Source: Sporolactobacillus pectinivorans (lineage in GTDB: Bacteria; Bacillota; Bacilli; Bacillales; Sporolactobacillaceae). Taken from it: a stretch of 64,000 bases of DNA. The stretch covers positions 502,976 through 566,975 of the forward strand of contig NZ_NXGA01000001.1 of the NCBI RefSeq assembly GCF_002802965.1, written 5' to 3'. Of this stretch, positions 1 to 9,424 are shown piece after piece. Position numbers and translations under genes: made by a program. The notes beneath the pieces were generated by a model. That model searched no databases and had not been told where the DNA came from. It worked only from the letters and a program-made list of their open reading frames with translations. Each line of letters begins with the position of its first letter. Positions within the stretch are counted from its first letter, which is position 1.

Positions 1-1289
1 GGGATTACGGTCCTTTAGGCGTGGAACTGAAAAACAATGTTAAAAGAGCTTGGTGGAAGAAGTTTGTCCAGGAGTCGCCATATAATGTCGGGTTGGATGC
101 AGCCATTCTCATGAATCCAAAAACATGGGAAGCTTCCGGACATATTACCAATTTCAATGATCCAATGATTGACTGTAAAAACTGTAAATCACGTTTTCGT
201 GCAGATAAGCTGATTGAAGCCAACATACCTGCGGAAGAACTTCCCGGGCCGGTGGATGGGCTTAGTTTTGAGACCATGGAAAAGTTAATCGAATCCCATG
301 CCATTAAGTGTCCAGACTGTGGAGCGCACGATTTTACTTCAATCAGGCAATTCAATCTGATGTTTAAAACCTATCAAGGTGTGACCGAAACAGCAAAAGA
401 TGAAATCTACCTTCGCCCGGAGACAGCTCAGGGGATTTTTGTCAATTTTAAAAATGTACAACGGACAATGAGAAAAAAAATTCCTTTTGGAATCGGACAG
501 GTTGGGAAATCTTTCCGAAATGAAATCACTCCTGGGAACTTCACTTTCAGAACGCGTGAGTTTGAGCAGCTTGAACTTGAATTTTTCTGCAAACCGGGTG
601 AAGATAAAAAGTGGTTTGAATACTGGAGAACATTCGGCTTTGAATGGTTGAAATCACTTAGTATCCAGCCCGAAAATCTAAGGTTGCGTGACCATGAGAA
701 GGAAGAATTGCCGCATTACAGTAATGCGACAACAGATATCGAGTACCTTTTTCCCTTTGGCTGGGGGGAACTTTCGAGTCTGTCGTCCAGAACAGATTAT
801 GATTTGCGCAGACATATGGAAGTATCCGGACAGGATCTGCAATATATTGACCAGAATGCGAAGGAACGCTATATTCCTTATGTTATAGAGCCATCTCTAG
901 GAGCAGATCGTGTCACGCTGGCCTTTCTCGCGGATGCCTACGAAGAACAGAAAATCAGTGATACGGACTCAAGAACCGTATTACATTTTCATCCGGCACT
1001 GGCACCATATAAAGTGAGTATCTTGCCACTTTCTAAAAAATTGAGTGAAGAGGCCGGAGCCATTTACAAGAATTTGGCCAAAGAGTGGATGGTCGATTAC
1101 GATGAAACGGGTTCAATCGGTAAAAGGTACCGCAGACAGGATGAAATCGGTACACCTTACTGTATTACTTACGATTTTGACTCAAAGGAAGATGGGAAGG
1201 TAACTGTCAGGAACAGGGACACGATGGACCAGATCTGGCTGCCAATTGACCAATTGCCGCAGTTTCTCACGGAGAAAACTGCATTCTAA
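1..1289 (+). CDS. glyQS: Glycyl-tRNA synthetase, dimeric class II type (5' truncated by window edge)
   Basis: Charges tRNA-Gly with glycine in the cytoplasm. The frame is open from base 3 (reading DYGPLG before the Val at 21), so the true start lies upstream of the window and the GTG at 21 is internal. About 428 residues are visible. Class II motif 2 is seen as [19 protein letters not shown] and motif 3 as [12 protein letters not shown], followed by a C-terminal anticodon-binding domain starting near [12 protein letters not shown]. Two CxxC pairs (CKNC and CPDC) lie in the insertion typical of the homodimeric bacterial/archaeal form. The gene ends TAA at 1289. No strong terminator separates it from the next gene. 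Confidence 0.95.
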   Translation, partial: DYGPLGVELKNNVKRAWWKKFVQESPYNVGLDAAILMNPKTWEASGHITNFNDPMIDCKNCKSRFRADKLIEANIPAEELPGPVDGLSFETMEKLIESHAIKCPDCGAHDFTSIRQFNLMFKTYQGVTETAKDEIYLRPETAQGIFVNFKNVQRTMRKKIPFGIGQVGKSFRNEITPGNFTFRTREFEQLELEFFCKPGEDKKWFEYWRTFGFEWLKSLSIQPENLRLRDHEKEELPHYSNATTDIEYLFPFGWGELSSLSSRTDYDLRRHMEVSGQDLQYIDQNAKERYIPYVIEPSLGADRVTLAFLADAYEEQKISDTDSRTVLHFHPALAPYKVSILPLSKKLSEEAGAIYKNLAKEWMVDYDETGSIGKRYRRQDEIGTPYCITYDFDSKEDGKVTVRNRDTMDQIWLPIDQLPQFLTEKTAF

Positions 1290-1373
1290 AAGCTGGCAGA
1301 AAACACTTATTGATATCAATATATAAATCGGAAAACACAATCGGATTCACCGGACTTCAAGGGGGGAGGATAC

Positions 1374-1592
1374 ATGGCCAGACCGCATATTGCATTTAAC
1401 TTGAATGACGTTGTTGAGATGAAAAAGGCACATCCGTGTGGAACAAATCAATGGAAAATCATCCGCATGGGTGCGGATATCCGGATTAAGTGTCTCGGAT
1501 GCGGCCATAGTGTTCTGATGCCGAGAAGCGAATTTCAAAAAAAAATCAAAAAAGTGATCGAATCAAAAACTGTAGAAGATAGCGAACAGTAA
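1374..1592 (+). CDS. DUF951 family small protein (YyzM-like)
   Basis: A 72-residue basic protein beginning MARPHIAFNLNDVVEMKKAH, with the family's HPCGTNQW segment and a C-L-G-C pair followed by GHSVLMPRSEF. A strong GGGGGGAGG ribosome binding site lies at about 1361-1369. In Bacillales this family sits beside ychF and rpsF near the origin, as here. Molecular function is unknown; the Cys pair and basic tail suggest metal or nucleic-acid binding, which is inference only. Confidence 0.85.
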   Translation: MARPHIAFNLNDVVEMKKAHPCGTNQWKIIRMGADIRIKCLGCGHSVLMPRSEFQKKIKKVIESKTVEDSEQ

Positions 1593-1620
1593 AACAACGT
1601 ATAAATAATGGATAGAAAAA

Positions 1621-1651
1621 GGGAGAAGAGCTGGTGACAAAATCTTCTCCC
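1621..1651 (+). other. Stem-loop between the DUF951 gene and ychF
   Basis: GGGAGAAGA (1621-1629) pairs with TCTTCTCCC (1643-1651) around a 13-nt loop. No U-run follows, so it is not a clear intrinsic terminator. It may stabilise or attenuate the transcript entering ychF. Confidence 0.35.
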
Positions 1652-1709
1652 ATAAGAAAGAAATAATTGTGAGAACCAAGGGGCTGTAATGTCCGAGGAG
1701 CTGAAAAAA

Positions 1710-2810
1710 ATGAGTTTGACAACAGGTATAGTCGGACTGCCAAATGTCGGCAAGTCCACACTGTTTAACGCGATTACTCAGGCAGGAGCGGAAATGGCAA
1801 ATTATCCGTTCTGTACTATTGAGCCAAATGTTGGCATTGTCAGTGTGCCTGACAGCAGGCTGGACCAGTTGACCGAAATGTATCACCCGAAACGAAGAGT
1901 GCCAACGACATTTGAGTTTACCGATATAGCCGGTCTAGTCAAGGGGGCAAGCAAAGGTGAAGGTCTCGGCAATCAGTTTCTTGCTAATATCAGACAAGTC
2001 GATGCCATTTCACACGTTGTCCGCTGCTTTGATGACAGGAACATCACACATGTGTCCGGGAAAATTGATCCGGTAGATGATATTGAAACAATTAATCTCG
2101 AACTGATTCTTGCAGATCTGGAACAGGTCAATAAAAGATTTGACCGAGTAGCAAAGCTGGCAAATCAAAAAGAAAAACAAGCTATTATTGAATTCTCTGC
2201 ACTACAAAAACTTAAGAAAGCTTTTGATGAGGGAAAGCCGGCACGCCATGTTGCATTGACCGAAGAGGAAGAAGCAATTGTCAGGCCATTTAACTTCTTG
2301 ACAAAGAAACCCGTTCTCTATGTTGCCAACGTCTCCGAAGATGATGTGGCTTCTCCTGAAGAGAATAAATATGTTCAAGCGGTACAGAAATATGCTGAAA
2401 AAGACGGGGCTGAGGCCGTAGCGATTTCAGCGAGAATCGAGTCTGAAATTGCAGAACTCGATAAAGAGGAGAAAAAAGCCTTTTTGCAGGACCTTGGTCT
2501 TGACTCTTCGGGCCTTGACAGATTGGTTGCAAAATCATATCAATTGCTTGGACTGGCAACCTATTTTACAGCAGGAGAAAAAGAAGTTCGTGCCTGGACT
2601 TTTAAAAAAGGTACTAAAGCGCCACAGGCGGCGGGAATTATTCATTCAGATTTTGAACGTGGTTTTATCCGCGCGGAAATTGTTTCATATGAAGACCTGA
2701 TTTCAGCAGGATCGGAAACCGCCGCCAGAGAACAGGGCCATCTCCGCCTTGAGGGGAAGGACTACGTCATGCAGGATGGGGATATAGTTAATTTCAGATT
2801 TAATGTCTGA
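1710..2810 (+). CDS. ychF: Obg-family ATPase/GTPase YchF
   Basis: A ribosome-associated P-loop NTPase of the TRAFAC/Obg family. Walker A is GLPNVGKST near residues 8-16, the G3 region is DIAGLVKGAS, and the G4 position reads NVSE rather than NKxD, the change linked in this family to ATP preference. The C-terminus is a TGS domain (RAWTFKKGTKAPQAAG). ATG 1710 is chosen because GAGGAG at 1695-1700 is well spaced and the product is then 366 residues, the usual length. An in-frame ATG at 1689 would swallow the ribosome binding site. Confidence 0.93.
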   Translation: MSLTTGIVGLPNVGKSTLFNAITQAGAEMANYPFCTIEPNVGIVSVPDSRLDQLTEMYHPKRRVPTTFEFTDIAGLVKGASKGEGLGNQFLANIRQVDAISHVVRCFDDRNITHVSGKIDPVDDIETINLELILADLEQVNKRFDRVAKLANQKEKQAIIEFSALQKLKKAFDEGKPARHVALTEEEEAIVRPFNFLTKKPVLYVANVSEDDVASPEENKYVQAVQKYAEKDGAEAVAISARIESEIAELDKEEKKAFLQDLGLDSSGLDRLVAKSYQLLGLATYFTAGEKEVRAWTFKKGTKAPQAAGIIHSDFERGFIRAEIVSYEDLISAGSETAAREQGHLRLEGKDYVMQDGDIVNFRFNV

Positions 2811-2832
2811 CCATAGCCGTCTGAGGTTGTTC

Positions 2833-2861
2833 TTGCAAATGTGGTCTAACTGTGGTAACAT
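2833..2861 (+). promoter_or_regulatory. SigA-type promoter for the rpsF-ssb-rpsR operon
   Basis: TTGCAA (2833-2838), a 17-bp spacer and TAACAT (2856-2861), preceded by TG at the extended -10 position. It lies 75 bp upstream of rpsF. Confidence 0.55.
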
Positions 2862-2887
2862 TATGACCCATGAGTGAGAAGACTTGC

Positions 2888-2920
2888 TCTCTGCTCCGAT
2901 CAGGAGCCGCTTAGTCCAAG
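2888..2920 (+). promoter_or_regulatory. Possible S6:S18-binding autoregulatory leader of rpsF
   Basis: The rpsF 5' leader contains a short hairpin GCTCC-GATCA-GGAGC followed at once by CGCTTAG and the ribosome binding site. rpsF leaders in many bacteria carry a CCG-containing structure bound by the S6:S18 complex that represses translation. The CCG within the stem-loop and the location fit, but I did not fold or align it, so this is tentative. Confidence 0.35.
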
Positions 2921-2935
2921 GGGAGGTGAAAAATC

Positions 2936-3241
2936 GTGCGCAAATATGAAATCATGTACATTCTTCGTCCAGATCTGGAAGAGGATCAGGAAAAAGCAGT
3001 TAATGAAAAGCTGGCTTCGATTCTGACGGATAATGGCGCCGAGATAAATGAAGTGAAGGAAATGGGTAAGCGCCGCTTAGCCTATGAAATCACGGATTTT
3101 AATACCGGTGTGTACTTTGTCCTGTATGTTAACGCAGGAAGCCCGGCAATCAATGAGTTTGACCGTCTTGTGAAAATCAATGATGACGTGATCCGTTTCA
3201 TGATCATTAAAGATGAACGCAAACCGGAAGAAGTAAAATAA
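2936..3241 (+). CDS. rpsF: 30S ribosomal protein S6
   Basis: A 101-residue protein beginning [17 protein letters not shown], with the conserved GKRRLAYEI strand and the [18 protein letters not shown]-terminal region. S6 binds 16S rRNA with S18 on the 30S platform. GTG 2936 is preceded by GGGGAGGTG. It is first in the rpsF-ssb-rpsR operon, the normal order in Bacillota. Confidence 0.97.
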   Translation: MRKYEIMYILRPDLEEDQEKAVNEKLASILTDNGAEINEVKEMGKRRLAYEITDFNTGVYFVLYVNAGSPAINEFDRLVKINDDVIRFMIIKDERKPEEVK

Positions 3242-3263
3242 TCTCAAAAACGGGGGGATTCTA

Positions 3264-3785
3264 TTGATTAATCGGGTCGTTCTCGTCGGACGATTAACAA
3301 AAAATCCGGAACTTCGCTACACACCCAATGGGGTTGCAGTTGCAAGTTTTACTATTGCCGTCAATCGCCCGTTTTCAAATCAGCAGGGTGATCGTGAAAC
3401 GGACTTTATTCCTGTTGTCGTCTGGCGCAGACAGGCAGAAAATGCAGCTAACTTCCTGACAAAAGGAAGCTTGACGGGTGTTGACGGGCGAATTCAGACG
3501 CGGAATTATGAGAATAATGAAGGGCGCAGGGTATATGTCACGGAGGTCATTGCTGATAGCGTGCAATTTCTTGAACCAAAAGGAACAAGACACACTGACG
3601 GAAATGACTTCGGCAACGGGGCGCCTGCACCTTCAGGCGGGAATAATAGTTTTGCCCCGCAGACCGGTAACCGCCCGAATGCCGGTACAAACAGCAACAA
3701 CAATCAGAATGCCCCTTCTTTTGAAGATCCTTTTGCAAATGACAGTAAGCCTATCGATATCTCGGATGATGACCTTCCATTCTAA
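3264..3785 (+). CDS. ssb: Single-stranded DNA-binding protein
   Basis: A 173-residue protein with an N-terminal OB fold ([20 protein letters not shown] through QFLEPKG, residues 1 to about 105), a Gly/Asn/Gln-rich linker and the acidic tip DISDDDLPF that recruits replication and repair partners. Translation starts at TTG 3264, nine bases after a GGGGGGA ribosome binding site; no ATG fits the conserved N-terminus. It is co-transcribed with rpsF and rpsR. Confidence 0.96.
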   Translation: MINRVVLVGRLTKNPELRYTPNGVAVASFTIAVNRPFSNQQGDRETDFIPVVVWRRQAENAANFLTKGSLTGVDGRIQTRNYENNEGRRVYVTEVIADSVQFLEPKGTRHTDGNDFGNGAPAPSGGNNSFAPQTGNRPNAGTNSNNNQNAPSFEDPFANDSKPIDISDDDLPF

Positions 3786-3826
3786 AAGATGGGAGAACCA
3801 GGTGAATAAGGGGAGGTGCAGTAGAA

Positions 3827-4057
3827 ATGGCAGTACGCCGGTCACGCGGTAAACGCCGCAAAGTATGCTATTTTACAGTTAATCACATTACTTATATTGA
3901 TTATAAGGATGTTGATTTGCTGAGACGCTTTATTTCAGAACGCGGGAAAATTTTGCCTCGCCGTGTTACAGGAACGAGCGCAAAATATCAGCGTCAGCTG
4001 ACGAGAGCAATCAAACGCTCACGTCAGATGGCTTTACTTCCATATACACAGGAATAA
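3827..4057 (+). CDS. rpsR: 30S ribosomal protein S18
   Basis: A 76-residue basic protein with the family signature [20 protein letters not shown] and [39 protein letters not shown] precedes the ATG. It is the last gene of the operon and is followed by an intrinsic terminator. Confidence 0.97.
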   Translation: MAVRRSRGKRRKVCYFTVNHITYIDYKDVDLLRRFISERGKILPRRVTGTSAKYQRQLTRAIKRSRQMALLPYTQE

Positions 4058-4089
4058 AAAACTGGTTTGATCAAGCCAGTGAATGAAAA

Positions 4090-4130
4090 AACTGCAGTAA
4101 GAGGAATGCCTCTGCTGCGGTTTTTTTATA
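4090..4130 (+). terminator. Intrinsic terminator of the rpsF-ssb-rpsR operon
   Basis: ACTGCAGTAAGAGG pairs with CCTCTGCTGCGGT around a 4-nt AATG loop (with one small bulge) and is followed by a run of seven T. It starts about 30 bp after the rpsR stop. Confidence 0.85.
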
Positions 4131-4277
4131 CTCGTTGGAAAGATATAGGCCGTCACAACCAAGCTTAGCAGGCTTCAGAGTTTTTTTCTTCATCATTTTC
4201 TGCAGTCGTTGTCCTGCCTGTTGAAAAAAATGTCCAGACACTCTAAGCTTTACAGTAAACGATTAAGAGGTTAGCGA

Positions 4278-5990
4278 ATGATGATGAAACCGGGCCATTT
4301 AAAAGAAAGTGCTGGTTTGCCAGTTAAAGAGAAGTGGCTGCTGATCGCGGCTATGATCATGATTGCGATCTATCTGGCACCAATGTTCATACTTGGAGAA
4401 AATGCGCACATCCGAATTGTGGATAATATGGATTCAAATATTGCATGGTATCAGGTGCTAAAAAACAGTGGTGAATTGTTCGGTTCCGTCCATTCCCAAA
4501 TACCTCAAATTATCAATGGCCAGCTTTCCCGGAATGCTTTCGGTTCACAGTTCAGCCTTATTGTACTGCTGCACGCGATCCTGCCACCAATGCTTGCCTA
4601 TTCCATATGTCAGCTGATTTCGAGGTTTTTTGCGTTTTTAGGGATGTATTTGTTGTTGAGGGATCATTTTGTCAAAAACAGGGATAGTTCCCCGATCAGA
4701 GTGCTCGTGGCACTTGCTTTTGCATTGACGCCGTTCTGGCCTTCCGGCATGCTGAGCACCCTTGGTATGCCACTTGCATTGTGGGCCTTTCTCAATATAA
4801 GGGCGCACCATGCTTCTTGGAAAGAATGGCTGACTATTTGCCTCTTGCCTTTTTATTCCAGTTTTGAGCTCGGATTTTTCTTCTTTTTAACGCTAATGGC
4901 AATGTTCTGGATGAGAGACTGGATCGTCAAAAAAAAGTTCAATCTAATATTTATATTTTCCATCGCACTGATGACGGCCATCTACTTCTTTGTTGAATAC
5001 AGATTAGTTGCCTCGCTGCTTCTGCCTGGACCGCTGACGAACAGAGATGATTTTGTTGAATCAACATCGAGTTTATGGCATGTCCTGATACTCTCAATAG
5101 AAAATTTTATTGTCGGCCATGATCAGGTCATGACGGTTCATCAGTACGTCATTCTGCCCTTTATTTGCATTGTCTTGTGGCAGATAATCAAGCCCGGCAC
5201 AGGGGAACGGTTGCTCAATAAGCGTTTTCTTCAACTGCTCTTTCTGAATGTGCTGCTGTCCGTGTGGTTTGCTTTCTGGTTTTATAAGGGCTGGGCACCG
5301 CTTAAAGCAAAGATCAGTATCCTTAGAACATTCAACTTTTCAAGATATCACTACCTTCACCCTCTGTTCATTTATCTGATGTTTGCAATGGGAGCACTCA
5401 TATGCTGGCAAAAGGGGAAGAGATGGAAGAGATTTGTTGAAATCGTGCTTGTTTTGCAGATTATCGTGCTGTTCCTTTATAACCCGGAAATTGAGTTTCA
5501 CGACCAGCCGTCTTTCAAGCAGTTCTATGCTAGTCAGCAGTTCAGTGCGATTGCTAAATATATAGGAAAGCCCAAATCGAGCTATCGTGTGGCCAGTATT
5601 GGTTTGCATCCGGCGATCGCTCAATTTAATGGATTTTATACGCTGGATACGTACAATAATTTTTACCCGCTCACATATAAGCAGGCCTTCCGAAAAATCA
5701 TTTCTAAAGAACTGGACAAAAATCCAAGCATCCGGGCCTATTTTGATAATTGGGGTGGCAGATGCTATCTTTTTACCGCTGAATTGGGAGAGAATTATGA
5801 TTTTCGCAAGAATTCCCATGTGAAGATCCACCATCTGCAACTCAATATTGGCCAGTTTAAAAAGATGGGCGGGAATTATATTTTTTCCGCGGTTCCGATC
5901 GTCAATGCAAGGCAAGACGGTTTGCATTTCCTTAAGTCATTTAACAGTAAAGAGTCTGCATGGAAGATCTATCTGTATGGGACGAGTTAA
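4278..5990 (+). CDS. Polytopic membrane protein, YkoS/DUF6044-like
   Basis: A 570-residue protein with a short cytoplasmic N-terminus and many hydrophobic stretches (from WLLIAAMIMIAIYLAPMFIL near residue 20 to about residue 405), then a soluble C-terminal tail. The early extracytoplasmic segment IRIVDNMDSNIAWYQVL and the overall layout resemble the YkoS/DUF6044 family, which is thought to relate to GT-C glycosyltransferases or YfhO-like proteins. That family assignment is from memory. The substrate is unknown. It is monocistronic between two terminators and interrupts the otherwise conserved rpsR-yybS order. Confidence 0.6.
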   Translation: MMMKPGHLKESAGLPVKEKWLLIAAMIMIAIYLAPMFILGENAHIRIVDNMDSNIAWYQVLKNSGELFGSVHSQIPQIINGQLSRNAFGSQFSLIVLLHAILPPMLAYSICQLISRFFAFLGMYLLLRDHFVKNRDSSPIRVLVALAFALTPFWPSGMLSTLGMPLALWAFLNIRAHHASWKEWLTICLLPFYSSFELGFFFFLTLMAMFWMRDWIVKKKFNLIFIFSIALMTAIYFFVEYRLVASLLLPGPLTNRDDFVESTSSLWHVLILSIENFIVGHDQVMTVHQYVILPFICIVLWQIIKPGTGERLLNKRFLQLLFLNVLLSVWFAFWFYKGWAPLKAKISILRTFNFSRYHYLHPLFIYLMFAMGALICWQKGKRWKRFVEIVLVLQIIVLFLYNPEIEFHDQPSFKQFYASQQFSAIAKYIGKPKSSYRVASIGLHPAIAQFNGFYTLDTYNNFYPLTYKQAFRKIISKELDKNPSIRAYFDNWGGRCYLFTAELGENYDFRKNSHVKIHHLQLNIGQFKKMGGNYIFSAVPIVNARQDGLHFLKSFNSKESAWKIYLYGTS

Positions 5991-5997
5991 AGGGATG

Positions 5998-6030
5998 AAA
6001 AAAGACGCTCTGTCAGGGCGCCTTTTTTAT
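5998..6030. terminator. Terminator between convergent genes
   Basis: AAAAAGACGCTC pairs with GGGCGCCTTTTT around a short TGTCA loop (one mismatch). A-rich and T-rich arms make it usable from both sides, serving the membrane-protein gene and the convergent ctaM-like gene. Confidence 0.7.
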
Positions 6031-6064
6031 GGAATTTCGGGATTTCGGGAAAAAGTGTTCAGCA

Positions 6065-6637
6065 TTAATAATAGGGTGCCATCATTAAATAAACGATAAC
6101 CCCGGTCAGGCTGACATAAAGCCAGATCGGCATCGTCCAGCGTACAATTTTCCTATGCTTGCTGATCTGCATGGTCCAGCCCCACACAAGCGCGAACGGA
6201 GCAAGAAAAACGACGCTTGCAGCTAGAGTGCTATGCGTAATCAGAATAAAAAAGTAGATTGGCCTGATCAGTCCCACGCCGCCGTAATGAGGTGCCGGTG
6301 CGAGATAGTGGAAAGAAAGATACGAAAGCAGAAAAAGAGCAGTTGTCGAAAATGCGGCCAATATAAAACCACGATGCAGATTGATTTTTTTCATTTTAAT
6401 GGCAATCAGTGCGCAGACAAGAAAGATAAATGTAAAGCTGTTAAATACGGCATTCAGCTTGGGAAGCACATAGACGCTACGGCTGATTTTGCCATGATAG
6501 CCAATAAAAGGCGCAAAGAAAAGCAGCAATATGACAATGTTGGCGAGGATAGCGACTGTGATGATAAGCACAGCGTAATTCTTATCGCTTTTCGGTTTTG
6601 GATGACTGGCGCCCTGGGTGTTTAGCGTTTGCTTCAT
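6065..6637 (-). CDS. ctaM: DUF420 membrane protein, CtaM/YozB-like
   Basis: A 190-residue integral membrane protein with about five helices, containing conserved polar and His positions (NAVFNSFTFIFL, SYLSFHYLAP, ILITHSTLAA). DUF420 proteins (CtaM in Staphylococcus, YozB in Bacillus) are needed for maturation of the aa3-type haem-copper oxidase. No ctaA/B/C genes are adjacent, so the link to an oxidase is by family only. Confidence 0.8.
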   Translation of the reverse strand: MKQTLNTQGASHPKPKSDKNYAVLIITVAILANIVILLLFFAPFIGYHGKISRSVYVLPKLNAVFNSFTFIFLVCALIAIKMKKINLHRGFILAAFSTTALFLLSYLSFHYLAPAPHYGGVGLIRPIYFFILITHSTLAASVVFLAPFALVWGWTMQISKHRKIVRWTMPIWLYVSLTGVIVYLMMAPYY

Positions 6638-6745
6638 AATCGTTAATAACTCCTTTGCTTGTGAGATTCACGGACAGGCTATAAATCTATGATAGGTGTC
6701 AGCAGCCGGACAGGCAAGAATTAACACACGCGCGAATCAATGAAG

Positions 6746-7390
6746 TCAATCCGCAGAAACTTTGGAAAGAAGTTTATTTGTAATTGATTTAATATAGGTG
6801 TGTGATTTAGTTTCTTCATCAATCATTTCTTTAAGGATGACCCTTATGAAATACTGCACGGAAATCAGGTCTTTGAATATCAGAATAGATTCCAAGGCCT
6901 CTTTGTAGATCTGGAAAAAAAGAGGTTCAGGGTTACCTTTCTGAATTTCGCCATAAGCCTCATAAAGCAGATCAATCTTATCTGCAACCGACAGAATTTT
7001 ACCTTCCAGTGAATGATCTTTGCCCTCTTTGAAGCGTTCTTCATAAACTTTGCGGAACTCCGATGGAATTTCTTTATCAAGAAATTCCTGAGTCATTGAG
7101 CCTTCCACCTGTGAAAACAGTTCCCGGAGTTTCGGCAAGGCGTATTTAACCGGAGTTTTTATATCGCCGGTAAAAAGTTCTGAATAATCATGGTTAATGG
7201 CTCGTTCATAGACCTTTTTCCAGTCAACGGATTGTCCGTTCTGATCTTCAACAGTTGCAAGAAACTGTGCAATGGTTGCAACTTTAAATGAGTGGCTGGC
7301 AACGGAATGTTCCTGGTATTTAAAAACACCTGGACAGCGGTAAATGCCCTCCAGGTCAGATAAGCTTTGAAAATATTTGTGGATACCCAT
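6746..7390 (-). CDS. HD-domain phosphohydrolase, YfbR-like
   Basis: A 214-residue protein with the HD metal-binding pattern: His in EHSVASHSFKVA, the HD pair in NHDYSELFTGDI and a later Asp in SVADKIDLLYE. Architecture matches YfbR/HD_3 5'-deoxynucleotidases. ATG 7390 (MGIHKYF) is preferred because GGAGAGGAG sits eight bases upstream; the in-frame TTG at 7396 is too close. It follows a CheW-like gene in the same orientation after a 79-bp gap. Confidence 0.75.
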   Translation of the reverse strand: MGIHKYFQSLSDLEGIYRCPGVFKYQEHSVASHSFKVATIAQFLATVEDQNGQSVDWKKVYERAINHDYSELFTGDIKTPVKYALPKLRELFSQVEGSMTQEFLDKEIPSEFRKVYEERFKEGKDHSLEGKILSVADKIDLLYEAYGEIQKGNPEPLFFQIYKEALESILIFKDLISVQYFIRVILKEMIDEETKSHTYIKSITNKLLSKVSAD

Positions 7391-7468
7391 GGACAAGACT
7401 CCTCTCCGAATGCTTCTGATCGATCTGTTTGGATATTTCGAACAGTATAGACCGCATGAGGAAAAGAG

Positions 7469-7948
7469 TCAATCATTCTGAGCCAGACCCGCTTCGTTTC
7501 GAATCCTGGTGTTCTGGGTCTGAATAAAATCAATTAGTTCCTTTATATCAAGCAGAGGCAGCTCACCATCCTGTAGCTGGACTTCTGAGTTGAAAAACTG
7601 AGACACGTCACCGTCAGCGGCAATCTGCCCCGACTGGAACACATAAGTGTCTCCAACAGCATCGATATCGAGGGCGACACTTCCGGATTCCGCTGAACAA
7701 ATCACGAATTTCCTGTCCTCTTTAATCAGAGAAGCATTGCTTCCAGCCTGAAGGACTTCGGAAAGACGAATCAGCGGCAGAATTTGATTTCTTAATGATA
7801 TAAAACCTGAGAAGAAAGGGTGGGTTAATGGAACAGATACCACGGGCACAGGTTCAATAATTTCGCTGACAGCACTGATCAGGATACCAACCGAACGATT
7901 GCCGGTATGGAGAGTGAGTGCTTCCAGATCCGTTGTTTCTAAAGACAT
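7469..7948 (-). CDS. CheW-like chemotaxis coupling protein
   Basis: A 159-residue stand-alone CheW domain: residues about 10-150 give the expected pattern ILISAVSEIIEPVPVVSVP, FFSGFISLRNQILPLIRLSEVL and VALDIDAVGDTYVF. CheW couples chemoreceptors to the CheA kinase at the membrane. ATG 7948 (MSLETTDLEAL) is chosen because GAGGTGAATCAT precedes it. No cheA, mcp or flagellar genes are nearby, so it is an orphan, possibly a CheV-like or auxiliary adaptor lacking a receiver domain. Confidence 0.8.
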   Translation of the reverse strand: MSLETTDLEALTLHTGNRSVGILISAVSEIIEPVPVVSVPLTHPFFSGFISLRNQILPLIRLSEVLQAGSNASLIKEDRKFVICSAESGSVALDIDAVGDTYVFQSGQIAADGDVSQFFNSEVQLQDGELPLLDIKELIDFIQTQNTRIRNEAGLAQND

Positions 7949-8033
7949 ATGATTCACCTCGGATAATATTTTCTCAAGCAAAAATGATTAAACATATTTT
8001 CAAGATTTATATCGGAATAAAGCGACATAATGA

Positions 8034-8966
8034 TTATTTTTTTAGGCGGGGGACTGAGTCGGGCTCAACGATCTCTTTACCCTCATACCATGGATTGATA
8101 TGGATCAATACTTCTTCTACATCAGGAAATCTGGTCATCACTTTTTGTCTGATTTCTTCCGTTATGTCATCACCTTCCTGAATATTGTAGGACGCAGGAA
8201 GACGGATTTGCGCATCGATCAGAATTGAATTACCGTGTTCCCGTGCACGCAGGATATCAATTTTTTTCACCTGTGGAAATGAAAGAAACACTTCCTTATA
8301 CTCTTCCTGCTTTAACTCGTCGACGCTGCTTTCCATGAGTACATTGGTCGACTTGATCATCATCATGATGGCAATTCTGAGAACAAGGAGAGAGACAACA
8401 ATGCCGGCAATCGGATCGCTGAAGTGTGAATAAGGTATATTCAGAATTTCCCCGACCCAACCAATGCTCAGTCCAATGGCAGCAGCGAATGAGGCATAAA
8501 TATCTGCCAGATGGTCTGAAGCGGTTGCCTCGAGACTCTTGCTGTGATACTTTTTTGCTGCACGGTGTGTGTATACATAAAGCACCCATTTCCACGCTGT
8601 AGATATTATAGCGGCGCTGAGCGCCCATACGCTGACCTCAGTAGCAGGGTCGAACAAAGCACGGATCGCTTCGAAAATCAGGAAAGCGGCTGCTCCGGTC
8701 AAGATAGTCGCAATAAATGCGGTGGAGATGTCCTCCGCTTTTCCGTGGCCATAAGGGTGCTCTCTATCCGCAGGATGATTGGACAATTTCATTGAGCCAA
8801 TGGCGGCGACAGAGCCAATCACATCTCCGCCATTATGCACACCATCAGCAATCAGCGCGGTACTATGAAAAAGCACGCCGCATCCGATTTTGATTAAGGT
8901 CAGAAAAAAATTGCTGATAAGGCTGATCCAGGCAACAAACAGCGCTTGTGCACTTTCATAAGCCAT
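8034..8966 (-). CDS. Cation diffusion facilitator family transporter
   Basis: A 310-residue divalent metal/proton antiporter. It has six predicted membrane helices in the first 200 residues, the helix II metal site ADGVHNGGD, the conserved HPYGHGKAE loop, and a C-terminal cytoplasmic dimerisation domain (KEVFLSFPQVKKIDILRARE... ILIDAQIRL). The family exports Zn, Mn, Fe or Co; the HNxxD site resembles the MneP/MneS or FieF side but does not settle the metal. No recognised metal riboswitch was found upstream. Confidence 0.88.
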   Translation of the reverse strand: MAYESAQALFVAWISLISNFFLTLIKIGCGVLFHSTALIADGVHNGGDVIGSVAAIGSMKLSNHPADREHPYGHGKAEDISTAFIATILTGAAAFLIFEAIRALFDPATEVSVWALSAAIISTAWKWVLYVYTHRAAKKYHSKSLEATASDHLADIYASFAAAIGLSIGWVGEILNIPYSHFSDPIAGIVVSLLVLRIAIMMMIKSTNVLMESSVDELKQEEYKEVFLSFPQVKKIDILRAREHGNSILIDAQIRLPASYNIQEGDDITEEIRQKVMTRFPDVEEVLIHINPWYEGKEIVEPDSVPRLKK

Positions 8967-8999
8967 AATGGTTCACTCTCCCCAAATTGTTTGCCTGAG

Positions 9000-9424
9000 G
9001 CAAGTTCATCATTAGAAAAGACAATCCGCGTTTGGATTGTCTTAAAAACGAGCGATATTTTTTGACGATGCAATAACTGATCATTTTGACACCAACTCTC
9101 CAAATAAAACAAGAGATAGATAAGTGTATGGTGAGTGAAATTAAAATAACCCTTATTGATTCAAAAGGGTAGATAAAGTTCACTATAAAACGCTTTCTTT
9201 TCAAATATTTAACTCCTCTATTATATACAGAAAATTTAAATGGTGCAAGATAATACGCGCTATTCAACACTCTGCCCTTCCATTGAGAACTGAATTTATA
9301 TTATAATTAATCTTATGAATCATTTGAATGACCGGTGCAGTTGCTGCAGTACCTTGAGAAGGGAACAGGCACGCTTGTTTTTTTTGAAGCCAGAGTGGCA
9401 TTCAACTGATCCCTTATAAGAGGT
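9000..9424. other. Intergenic stretch between the divergent cation transporter and yybS genes
   Basis: About 425 bp of AT-rich DNA between divergent genes. It contains a perfect hairpin AAGACAATCC-GCGTTT-GGATTGTCTT (9018-9043) in the 5' leader of the minus-strand transporter, which could be an attenuator or transcript-stability element. Nothing matching a known riboswitch class was recognised. The promoter of yybS must lie in the right half. Confidence 0.5.

Noticed and set aside
5340..5927. 195-residue open frame opposite the YkoS-like gene
   Set aside because: Antisense shadow of a membrane-protein gene with no start signal or family features.
9000..9424. Metal riboswitch (NiCo or yybP-ykoY type) before the cation efflux gene
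   Set aside because: Only a simple hairpin is present; the conserved multi-helix junction motifs of those classes were not found.
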